Part shown: positions 1 through 5,899 of the stretch, one piece after another
How positions within the stretch are numbered: position 1 is the stretch's first letter
How the letters are laid out: every line of letters begins with the position of its first letter
Origin: an uncultured Actinomycetes bacterium
Lineage (GTDB): Bacteria; Actinomycetota; Thermoleophilia; Gaiellales; F1-60-MAGs149
Direction: 5' to 3'
NCBI GenBank assembly: GCA_903873565.1
Contig: CAIQOY010000367.1
Span: 1-6,837 of the forward strand
DNA: 6,837 nt
Notes under the pieces: model-generated
What the model was told of the DNA's origin: nothing
Seen by the model: the letters and a program-made list of their open reading frames with translations, nothing else
The model's database searches: none
Translations under genes and position numbers: made by a program

Positions 1-1
1 G

Positions 2-367
2 GCCGAGCGCACGCGGCGCGCCGCCCTGCGCGACGCCCTCGAGGCGCGCCTCGGGCTGCCCGTCGCCGGCGGCTCCGCCGAGCGGCTGCCGGGGCACCTG
101 CTGCTCCTGACCGGCTTCCGCGGCGACACCGCCGTGCGCCTGCTCGACGAGCGCGGCGTCTGCGTGGCGGCGGGCTCGGCCTGCGCGAGCGGCGAGCCCG
201 AGCCCGAGGCGGCGCTTCTGGCCATGGGCGTCGAGGCGGCGGCCGCGCGCGGCGCCGTGCGCGTCACGCTCGGTCCCGAGACCACGCAGGCCGAGGTCGA
301 CGGCTTCGCGGACGCCTGGGCGGAGGTGGCGGCCGAGCTCGTGCGCGCCCGGGAGGCGCTCGCGTGA
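2..367 (+). CDS. Cysteine desulfurase (IscS/NifS-type), C-terminal part
   Basis: The gene enters from upstream, so only its last 121 residues are visible. These enzymes use PLP to take sulfur from L-cysteine as an enzyme-bound persulfide. The active-site loop is present: GVCVAAGSACASG, with the catalytic Cys of GSACASG encoded at 182-184. It is followed by an AMG motif and the RVTLG strand with a TT..EVD segment, which is the usual end of class I aminotransferase-fold desulfurases. The short loop after the Cys fits the IscS/NifS group. The PLP-binding Lys and the N-terminal two thirds lie outside the window. The gene overlaps the next one by four bases (GTGA at 364-367), so the two are probably translated together. 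Because the next gene is mnmA, the likely job is sulfur supply for tRNA thiolation, like the YrvO-MnmA pair of Bacillus. A general Fe-S role cannot be excluded. Confidence 0.93.
   Translation, partial: AERTRRAALRDALEARLGLPVAGGSAERLPGHLLLLTGFRGDTAVRLLDERGVCVAAGSACASGEPEPEAALLAMGVEAAAARGAVRVTLGPETTQAEVDGFADAWAEVAAELVRAREALA
351..356 (+). promoter_or_regulatory. Shine-Dalgarno site for the scaffold-mnmA fusion
   Basis: GGGAGG lies 7 nt upstream of the GTG at 364, inside the last codons of the desulfurase gene. Its strength and spacing support translation starting at 364, so that the IscU-like domain is part of the protein. No comparable site is seen before the internal GTG codons at 670 and 673 that could give a stand-alone MnmA. 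Confidence 0.7.
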
Positions 368-1749
368 TCGACCTCGCCCGCGCCGGCGCGATCCCCGACC
401 CCGACGGCGACGGCCGCGCGGGCGGCGGGCGCTGCGACGACCGCCTGCGGGTGACCCTGCGGATCGCGGACGGCCGCATCGCCGAGGCCCGCTTCGGCGC
501 CGACGCCTGCGCCTCGGCCACGGCCGCCGTGGCCCGCCTCGTGGCGCTCGCCGAGGGCCGCACGCTCCTGGAGGCCGCCCGGCTCGGCCTCGCCGAGGCG
601 GGGGAGGTGCCCTCGCCCGACTGCGCGCTGACCGCCGTCGACGCCCTGCACGCCGCGCTCGGCGACGCCGTGGTGCGCGGCGCGGATGCCGCCCCCGACC
701 CGGCCCGGGTGGGGGTGGCGATGAGCGGCGGCGTCGACTCCGCGCTCGTCCTCGCCGAGGCCGTGGAGGCCGGTGCCGCGGCGGTGGGCCTGACCCTGCG
801 GCTCTGGATCGACCCCGCGGCGCCGGCTCCCGAGCGCGCCTGCTGCGCCCCCGACAGCGTCCGCCGCGCGCGGGCCCTCTGCCACGCGCTCGGCGCGCCG
901 CACCTGATGCTCGACCTGCGCGAGCCGTTCCGGGCGACGGTGGTCGACCCGTTCGTGGCGGGCTACGCCGCCGGCGAGACCCCGAACCCCTGCGCCACCT
1001 GCAACGGCGCGTTCCGCTTCGACGCGCTCGACCGGATCGCGGCGCGCCTCGGCTGCGCCGAGTGGCGGACCGGCCACTACGCGCGGCTCGTCGAGCGCGA
1101 CGGCGCGCTGCTCGTGGCCCGCGGGGCCGATCCCCTCAAGGACCAGTCGGCGATGCTCGCGCTCGTCGACCCGGCGCTCCTGCGGCGCGTGCGGCTGCCG
1201 CTCGGCGGGCGCCGGAAGGCCGACGTGGTGGCGGCGGCGCGGGCCCGCGGCCTCGCCGCCGCGGAGGCCCCCGAGAGCCAGGAGATCTGCTTCCTCGGCG
1301 GCGGGGCGCTCCAGCCCTTCCTGGCCCGCCAGGGGGTCGACCCGGGCCCGGGGCCGATCGTCGACGAGGAGGGCACGCCGCTCGGCACCCACGCGGGGGC
1401 GGTGGCCCACACGCCGGGGCAGCGCCGCGGGCTCGGCGTCTCGCGCGGCACCGAGCCCCTGCACGTCCTGCGCGTGGAGCCCGCCACGAACACGGTGGTG
1501 GTGGGTCGCCTCAGCCGCCTCGGCCGGCGCGCCGTGCCGCTGCGCGACGTCGTCGTGCGCGCGCCCGCCGGGCGCGTGGGGGCGTCGTTCCGGGTGCGGG
1601 CCGAGCCGATCCCCGGCGTGCTCGAGCCGGACGGGCGGGGCGGGGCGGTCGTGCGCCTCGAGCGCGACGCCCACCAGGCCGCCCCGGGGCAGGTCTGCGT
1701 GCTCTACGACGGGGACGTCGTGGTCGCCGCCGGCGTCGTCGCCGGCTGA
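364..1749 (+). CDS. mnmA: IscU/NifU-like scaffold domain fused to tRNA 2-thiouridylase MnmA
   Basis: The protein has 461 residues. Residues about 1-105 resemble the Fe-S scaffold IscU/NifU-N. C24 with D26, C49 and C87 match the three ligand cysteines and the nearby Asp of IscU with similar spacing, but the LPPVK loop and the His before the third Cys are missing. After a short linker, residues 115-461 are MnmA, which activates U34 of Lys, Glu and Gln tRNAs with ATP and adds sulfur. Visible motifs are the PP-loop SGGVDS (121-126), CC (160-161), TPNPCATCN with C213 as the expected catalytic Cys, GHY (237-239), DQS (260-262), SQEICFLG with C309 as the second catalytic Cys, and HTPGQRRG from 349. 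C213 and C309 are 96 residues apart, close to E. coli C102/C199. A C-terminal beta-barrel ends with a PGQ..VLYDGD segment. The GTG start is supported by GGGAGG at 351-356 and the overlap with the desulfurase gene. The MnmA call is firm; the scaffold domain rests on motif alignment by eye. Confidence 0.93.
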   Translation: MIDLARAGAIPDPDGDGRAGGGRCDDRLRVTLRIADGRIAEARFGADACASATAAVARLVALAEGRTLLEAARLGLAEAGEVPSPDCALTAVDALHAALGDAVVRGADAAPDPARVGVAMSGGVDSALVLAEAVEAGAAAVGLTLRLWIDPAAPAPERACCAPDSVRRARALCHALGAPHLMLDLREPFRATVVDPFVAGYAAGETPNPCATCNGAFRFDALDRIAARLGCAEWRTGHYARLVERDGALLVARGADPLKDQSAMLALVDPALLRRVRLPLGGRRKADVVAAARARGLAAAEAPESQEICFLGGGALQPFLARQGVDPGPGPIVDEEGTPLGTHAGAVAHTPGQRRGLGVSRGTEPLHVLRVEPATNTVVVGRLSRLGRRAVPLRDVVVRAPAGRVGASFRVRAEPIPGVLEPDGRGGAVVRLERDAHQAAPGQVCVLYDGDVVVAAGVVAG

Positions 1750-1760
1750 CGGGTCGCAGG

Positions 1761-1778
1761 CGCGTTTTCGCGTACCCT
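1761..1778 (+). promoter_or_regulatory. Candidate leaderless promoter of alaS
   Basis: The 38-bp gap between mnmA and alaS contains TACCCT at 1773-1778, which fits the actinobacterial -10 consensus TAnnnT. It ends 9 nt before the ATG at 1788, so transcription would start about 3 nt or less from the start codon. No Shine-Dalgarno sequence precedes the ATG. A small palindrome, CGCG-TTTT-CGCG (1761-1772), abuts the hexamer. It is the most AT-rich spot nearby and may ease melting or be chance. No convincing -35 is seen; CTGACG at 1746-1751 is too far away. Confidence 0.45.
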
Positions 1779-1787
1779 GCGGGCCTG

Positions 1788-4427
1788 ATGCTGGCCCACG
1801 AGATCCGCGCCGCGTTCCGCGACCACTTCGCCGCGCGCGAGCACCTCGTCATGCCCTCGGCGAGCCTCGTGCCCGCCTCGCTCGACCCGTCGGTGCTGCT
1901 GACCACGGCGGGCATGCAGCCCTTCAAGCCGTACTTCCTCGGCGTCGAGCAGGCGCCCGCGCCGCGGCTGACCTCGACGCAGAAGTGCTTCCGCACGACC
2001 GACATCGACGAGGTCGGCAAGACCGCCCGCCACCTGACCTTCTTCGAGATGATGGGCAACTTCTCGATCGGCGACTACTTCAAGGCCGACGCGATCGCGT
2101 TCGCCTGGACTCTGGTCACGGGCGCCTGGGCGATCGACCCCGGGCGCGTCTGGATCACCGTCTTCCAGGGCGACGACCAGGTGCCCGGCGACGACGAGGC
2201 GCGCGAGCTGTGGCTCGCCCAGGGCGTGCCCGCCGAGCGCATCGTCGGGCTGGGACGCAAGGACAACTTCTGGCAGGCCGGCCCCACGGGCCCGTGCGGT
2301 CCCTGCACCGAGCTCTACTACGACCGCGGCCCCGAGCACGGCTGCGGGCGCCCCGCCGGCCCCGACGGCTGCGCGCCCGGCTGCGACTGCGACCGCTTCC
2401 TCGAGTTCTGGAACCTCGTCTTCATGCAGTACGACCAGGACACCGACGGCGGCCTGACGCCGCTGCCGCGGCCCTGCGTCGACACCGGCGCGGGCGTCGA
2501 GCGCGTCGCCGCCCTGCTCCAGGGCGTCCACTCGGTCTACGAGACGGACCCCTTCCGCACGATGATCGGGGCGATCGAGGAGTGGACCGGCGCCTCCTAC
2601 GCGGCGGGCGGCATCCAGACGAAGGCGCTGCGCGTCCTCGCCGACCACGGCCGCGCGATGACCTTCCTCGCCGCCGACGGCGTCCTGCCCGCCAACGAGT
2701 CGCGCGGCTACATCCTGCGCCGCGTGATCCGCCGCGCCGTCTCGCACGGCCACCGGCTCGGCATCGAGGGCGCCTTCCTGCCGCGCCTCGCCGACCTCGT
2801 GATCGACCAGCTCGGCGACGTCTACCCCGAGCTCGTCGCCCACCGCGAGGAGGTGCACCGCATCCTCGGGGCGGAGGAGGAGCGCTTCCTGCGCACCCTC
2901 GAGACCGGCACGCAGCTCCTCGACGAGACGGTCGCCCGCGTGCGCGCCGCCGGCTCCACCGAGATCGCGGCCGCCGACGCCTTCCTCCTGCACGACACCT
3001 ACGGCTTCCCGTTCGAGCTCACGCAGGAGCTCGCGGCCGAGCAGGACCTGTCCGTCGACGAGGCCGGCTTCGCCGAGCTGATGGAGGCCCAGCGCGAGCG
3101 GGCCCGCGCCGCGGCCGGCAAGGGCGGCGGGGTCGACCTCGACCGGGTCGCCGCGTTCGCCCGCGACGCCGGCTTCCAGACCGCATTCGTCGGCTACGGC
3201 GACCTCGACCTCAAGACCCGCGTCGGCGCGCTCGCCGACCTCGGCGACGGCCGCCTCGCGGCCAAGTTGCGCGAGTCGCCCTTCTACCCCGAGGGCGGCG
3301 GCCAGGTCTCCGACCACGGCCACCTCGAGTCCGAGACGGGCCGCGCGGCGGTGGCCGAGGTGGTGCGCTTCGACGGCGACCAGGTGCTCGTGCTCGTGCC
3401 CGAGCAGGGCGAGATCGTCGCGGGGCAGGAGGTGCGCGCGGTCGTCGATCCCGCCCGCCGGCGCCCGACCGCGGCCAACCACACCGGCACCCACGTCCTG
3501 CACCGCGCGCTGCAGGAGGTGCTCGGCGACCACGTGCGCCAGAAGGGCTCCTCCGTGCGCCCCGACAAGCTGCGCTTCGACTTCTCGCACGACGCCCCGC
3601 TGACGGCCGAGGAGCTGGCGCGCGTCGAGGACATCGTCAACCGCGTCGTCGTCGAGGGCCACCGCGTGCACTGGTTCGAGACCTCGCAGGACGAGGCCCG
3701 CGCGCTGGGCGCGATGATGCTGTTCGGGGAGAAGTACGGCGACGTCGTGCGGGTCGTGGAGATCGAGGGCTTCTCGCGCGAGCTCTGCGGCGGCACCCAC
3801 GTGGCCTCGACGGCGGAGATCGGACCCCTGCGGATCGTCTCCGAGTCGTCGGTCGGCCAGGGCGTGCGCCGCATCGAGGCGGTCACGAGCGGCGTCGCGA
3901 TCGACCTCCTGCGCGAGCGCGAGCGCGCCGCCGACCAGGCCGCGAAGGCGCTCAAGGTCGGGCCCGAGCGCCTCCCCGAGGCGGTCCGCGACCTGCAGGA
4001 GCGCGTGCGCGAGCTCGAGAAGGCGCTCAAGGCCGGCGGCGGGTCGGCGGGCGGGGGCGCCGTCGAGGACCTCGCCGGGCAGGCCGTCGAGCGCGGCGGC
4101 GTCCAGACCGTGGTCGCCGACGCCGGCGAGCTGGCGGCCGACGCGCTGCTCGAGCTGGCCGACCACCTGCGCGGCCGGCTCGGCCCGAGCGTGGCGATGC
4201 TCGTGGCGCAGTCGGGCGGCAAGGTGCACCTGATCTGCGCGGCCACGCCGGAGGCGGTCGCGGCGGGCGCCGACGCCGGCGCCGTGCTCAAGGCCGCCGC
4301 GCCGCTCGTGGGCGGCGGGGGCGGCGGCAAGCCGAACCTCGCCCGTGCCGGCGGCAAGGACGCTTCGGGCATCCCCGCGGCGCTCGAGGCCGCACGCGCG
4401 GCGCTCGACGCGCAGCTGCCGGCCTGA
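1788..4427 (+). CDS. alaS: Alanyl-tRNA synthetase
   Basis: This 879-residue cytoplasmic class II enzyme charges tRNA-Ala and edits Ser/Gly mischarging; the family norm is about 870-900 residues. The catalytic domain shows TTAGMQPFKPYF (39-50), QKCFRT..DI..VG (65-77), the motif 2 block TFFEMMGNFSIGDYFK (84-99), and ESRGYILRRVIRRA. The editing domain has the zinc site HTGTH (H565, H569) with CGGTH (C667, H671), almost the same numbering as E. coli. A charged helical stretch follows at about 700-745. The C-terminal DHHA1-type domain ends with a glycine run and a KPNLARAGG segment. An insertion in the catalytic domain carries four cysteines (C186, C195, C199, C201) before DRFLEFWNLVF. The ATG at 1788 is chosen because the family N-terminus (EIR..F..) begins right after it. 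The gene follows mnmA by 38 bp and a probable own promoter. Confidence 0.98.
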   Translation: MLAHEIRAAFRDHFAAREHLVMPSASLVPASLDPSVLLTTAGMQPFKPYFLGVEQAPAPRLTSTQKCFRTTDIDEVGKTARHLTFFEMMGNFSIGDYFKADAIAFAWTLVTGAWAIDPGRVWITVFQGDDQVPGDDEARELWLAQGVPAERIVGLGRKDNFWQAGPTGPCGPCTELYYDRGPEHGCGRPAGPDGCAPGCDCDRFLEFWNLVFMQYDQDTDGGLTPLPRPCVDTGAGVERVAALLQGVHSVYETDPFRTMIGAIEEWTGASYAAGGIQTKALRVLADHGRAMTFLAADGVLPANESRGYILRRVIRRAVSHGHRLGIEGAFLPRLADLVIDQLGDVYPELVAHREEVHRILGAEEERFLRTLETGTQLLDETVARVRAAGSTEIAAADAFLLHDTYGFPFELTQELAAEQDLSVDEAGFAELMEAQRERARAAAGKGGGVDLDRVAAFARDAGFQTAFVGYGDLDLKTRVGALADLGDGRLAAKLRESPFYPEGGGQVSDHGHLESETGRAAVAEVVRFDGDQVLVLVPEQGEIVAGQEVRAVVDPARRRPTAANHTGTHVLHRALQEVLGDHVRQKGSSVRPDKLRFDFSHDAPLTAEELARVEDIVNRVVVEGHRVHWFETSQDEARALGAMMLFGEKYGDVVRVVEIEGFSRELCGGTHVASTAEIGPLRIVSESSVGQGVRRIEAVTSGVAIDLLRERERAADQAAKALKVGPERLPEAVRDLQERVRELEKALKAGGGSAGGGAVEDLAGQAVERGGVQTVVADAGELAADALLELADHLRGRLGPSVAMLVAQSGGKVHLICAATPEAVAAGADAGAVLKAAAPLVGGGGGGKPNLARAGGKDASGIPAALEAARAALDAQLPA

Positions 4428-4452
4428 TCCGCGCGTCCCCGGCGCGCCTGCG

Positions 4453-4474
4453 CGCGCCCGCCGTGCGGGGCGCG
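4453..4474 (+). other. GC-rich hairpin in the alaS-ruvX gap
   Basis: CGCGCCC (4453-4459) and GGGCGCG (4468-4474) can form a seven-pair all-GC stem with an 8-nt loop, 25 bp after the alaS stop. No T-run follows, so it is not a standard intrinsic terminator. It may slow polymerase, act with Rho, or be a by-product of base composition. It lies just upstream of the putative ruvX -10 site, where a -35 element would be expected. Confidence 0.25.
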
Positions 4475-4477
4475 GGG

Positions 4478-4483
4478 TAGGGT
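4478..4483 (+). promoter_or_regulatory. Candidate leaderless promoter (-10) of the ruvX-mltG-aroE unit
   Basis: TAGGGT fits the TAnnnT -10 consensus and ends 7 nt before the GTG at 4491. That is the spacing expected when the mRNA begins at or one base before the start codon. No Shine-Dalgarno sequence lies in the 63-bp gap after alaS, which strengthens the leaderless reading. No -35 match is visible. The alaS start has the same arrangement. Confidence 0.5.
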
Positions 4484-4490
4484 TGGCGCC

Positions 4491-4880
4491 GTGAAGGTGC
4501 TCGCGCTCGACTACGGCAAGGCCCGCACCGGCGTCGCGATCTGCGACGCCTCCGGGGCGCTGGCGCGGCCGCTCGAGACGATCGAGCGGGTCGGCGCGCC
4601 CGCGGGGATGGCGCGCCTGCTCGCTATCGTGGCGGAGCACGAGCCCGACCTCCTGCTCGTCGGGTTGCCCGTCCTGGCGGACGGCAGCCGCGGGGAGCAG
4701 GCGGACGCCACGCTGGCCTTCGCGGGTCGCCTGCGGGCGGCGTGCGGGGTCCCGATCGAGATGGAGGACGAGCGATTCACGAGCCGGATCGCCCAGACCA
4801 AGGGGGGCGAGGCGGGCCTGGACGCCCGGGCGGCCGCCGAGCTCCTGCAGGGATGGCTGGACCGCCGCAGCGGGGCCTAG
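4491..4880 (+). CDS. ruvX: RuvX/YqgF RNase H-fold nuclease
   Basis: The protein has 129 residues, typical for the family. It has an RNase H-like fold and is annotated as a Holliday-junction resolvase-like nuclease; in E. coli YqgF is linked to 16S rRNA 5' end maturation, so the physiological role varies by species. Motifs in order: LALDYGKARTGVAICD (4-19, first acidic residue D7), the LLLVGLPVLADGSRGEQA block (second conserved region, usually VGLP...DG..G.QA), EDERFTSRIAQ (92-102; family DERL/FT), and the C-terminal D111 in DARAAAELLQGWLD, where the family has an Asp followed by AA. The GTG at 4491 is the only start that keeps the full first strand. It has no Shine-Dalgarno site but a -10-like hexamer 7 nt upstream. 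The 3' end overlaps mltG by 28 bp. Confidence 0.95.
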   Translation: MKVLALDYGKARTGVAICDASGALARPLETIERVGAPAGMARLLAIVAEHEPDLLLVGLPVLADGSRGEQADATLAFAGRLRAACGVPIEMEDERFTSRIAQTKGGEAGLDARAAAELLQGWLDRRSGA

Positions 4881-5899
4881 ACGGCCGCCGCGCGCTCGGC
4901 GCGGGCCTGCTCGTCGTGGCGCTCGTGGCCGTGCTCGGCCTGGCCTGGTGGGGCATCGGGCGGGTGGTCTCCGACCCGCCGCCGCCCCCCGGCGCGCCCG
5001 TCGAGGTCGTGATCCCGCCCGGGGCGACGGGCGCCCAGATCGGCGAGATCCTCGCCGAGGCCGGGGTCGTCGGGGACGCCGGGGCGTTCGTCGAGGGGAT
5101 CGCGGCCGACGGGATCGCGGCGGACCTGCGGCCCGGGACGTACGTGTTCCGCACCAACGAGGAGTACGGCCGTCTCGTCGACCAGCTCGTGGCCGGTCCG
5201 GCCGATAGCGCCGACACCCAGATCGTGATCCCCGAGGGGTACGCGATCTGGGACATCCGCGACGAGGTCGCGGGGGTGGGCATCACGGCGGAGCAGTTCG
5301 ACGCCGCGCTCGCGACGCACGCGCCGCCCGCGGGCTTCCTCGCGCCGGGGGAGGAGGCCCCCTCGCTCGAGGGGTTCCTGTTCCCCGCCACCTACGACGT
5401 CGGCCAGCCCGCCGACGCCGACCAGCTGATCACCGAGCAGCTGGCCGCCTTCGAGGCCAACGTCGCCGCCGTCGACATGGCCTACGCCGCATCGCGCAAC
5501 CTCACGGCGTACGACGTCCTCAAGATCGCGTCGCTCGTGGAGCGGGAGACCGCCGACCCGGCCGAGCGGCGCGTCGTGGCGGGCCTGATCTACAACCGCC
5601 TCAAGGCCGGCATGACGCTCGGCATCGACTCGGCCAACCAGTACGCGAACGGCTCCTGGCGCGAGCTGACCGCCGCCGACCTCGAGAAGGACTCACCCTA
5701 CAACCTGCGCCTCGAGCAGGGCCTGCCGCCGACCCCCATCTGCAACCCGGGCCTCGCCTCGATCAAGGCCGCCGCGAATCCGGCCAAGGTCGACTACCTC
5801 TACATGTACGCCATCAAGGACGACCCCAAGCGGCGGCACTTCTTCACCGCCGACTACGACGAGTTCCTGCGCTACCAGAAGGAGAACCCCTACTCGTGA
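4853..5899 (+). CDS. mltG: Endolytic murein transglycosylase MltG
   Basis: The protein has 348 residues. MltG is an inner-membrane lytic transglycosylase that cuts nascent peptidoglycan strands and helps set glycan length. A short basic cytoplasmic tail (1-13) is followed by one membrane helix (about 14-36) and a Pro-rich linker (DPPPPPG). A LysM-like region has VIPPGATGAQI...L and LRPGTYVF, then VIPEGY...I. The catalytic domain carries LEGFLFPATYDV and then ASLVERET, where E230 aligns with the catalytic Glu of E. coli MltG. SPYNLRLEQGLPPTPICNPG and a final H.F segment complete the YceG family pattern. The ATG at 4853 is the only start before the membrane helix that does not extend deep into ruvX; it lies 28 bp inside ruvX and lacks a well-spaced Shine-Dalgarno site, so translation is probably coupled to ruvX. 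The His usual near the C-terminus is not evident, since FLRYQ stands there. Confidence 0.95.
   Translation: MAGPPQRGLDGRRALGAGLLVVALVAVLGLAWWGIGRVVSDPPPPPGAPVEVVIPPGATGAQIGEILAEAGVVGDAGAFVEGIAADGIAADLRPGTYVFRTNEEYGRLVDQLVAGPADSADTQIVIPEGYAIWDIRDEVAGVGITAEQFDAALATHAPPAGFLAPGEEAPSLEGFLFPATYDVGQPADADQLITEQLAAFEANVAAVDMAYAASRNLTAYDVLKIASLVERETADPAERRVVAGLIYNRLKAGMTLGIDSANQYANGSWRELTAADLEKDSPYNLRLEQGLPPTPICNPGLASIKAAANPAKVDYLYMYAIKDDPKRRHFFTADYDEFLRYQKENPYS
5096..5125 (+). repeat. In-frame 15-bp tandem duplication within mltG
   Basis: GGGATCGCGGCCGAC (5096-5110) is directly repeated with one change (C to G) at 5111-5125, giving GIAADGIAAD in the protein. It lies in the helix just before the GTY turn of the LysM-like region. 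The mismatch is at a third codon position, so the repeat is intact at protein level. Confidence 0.6.
5879..5884 (+). promoter_or_regulatory. Shine-Dalgarno site for aroE
   Basis: AAGGAG sits in the last codons of mltG, 11 nt before the GTG at 5896. It is a strong match to the anti-Shine-Dalgarno at slightly long spacing and supports the GTG that overlaps the mltG stop. Confidence 0.6.

Noticed and set aside
670..720. A separate mnmA gene starting at internal GTG codons after an independent scaffold gene
   Set aside because: No stop codon separates the two domains, no ribosome site precedes the internal GTGs, and the upstream GTG at 364 has a well-spaced GGGAGG.
1729..1746. GCCGGC inverted repeat at the 3' end of mnmA as a terminator
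   Set aside because: It has only six pairs inside coding sequence, no adjacent T-run, and palindromic GC hexamers are frequent at this base composition.
1062..1787. Possible N-terminal extension of alaS overlapping mnmA
   Set aside because: The frame is open upstream, but the translation is Arg/Gly-rich out-of-frame mnmA, and the family N-terminus begins right at the ATG at 1788.
4453..4474. Intrinsic terminator after alaS
   Set aside because: The stem is good but no T-run follows, so it is recorded only as a hairpin of unknown role.
1985..4480. A long plus-strand frame overlapping alaS in another phase
   Set aside because: Its translation is Arg/Pro/Ala-rich low-complexity sequence, typical of a shifted high-GC gene. 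alaS in the correct frame has all family motifs.
1704..4640. A very long open frame (over 970 codons) on the minus strand opposite alaS
   Set aside because: It mirrors alaS codon by codon, its composition is biased (mostly Ala, Arg, Gly, Val, Leu, His) with no recognisable domain, and such antisense frames are expected where almost all third positions are G or C.
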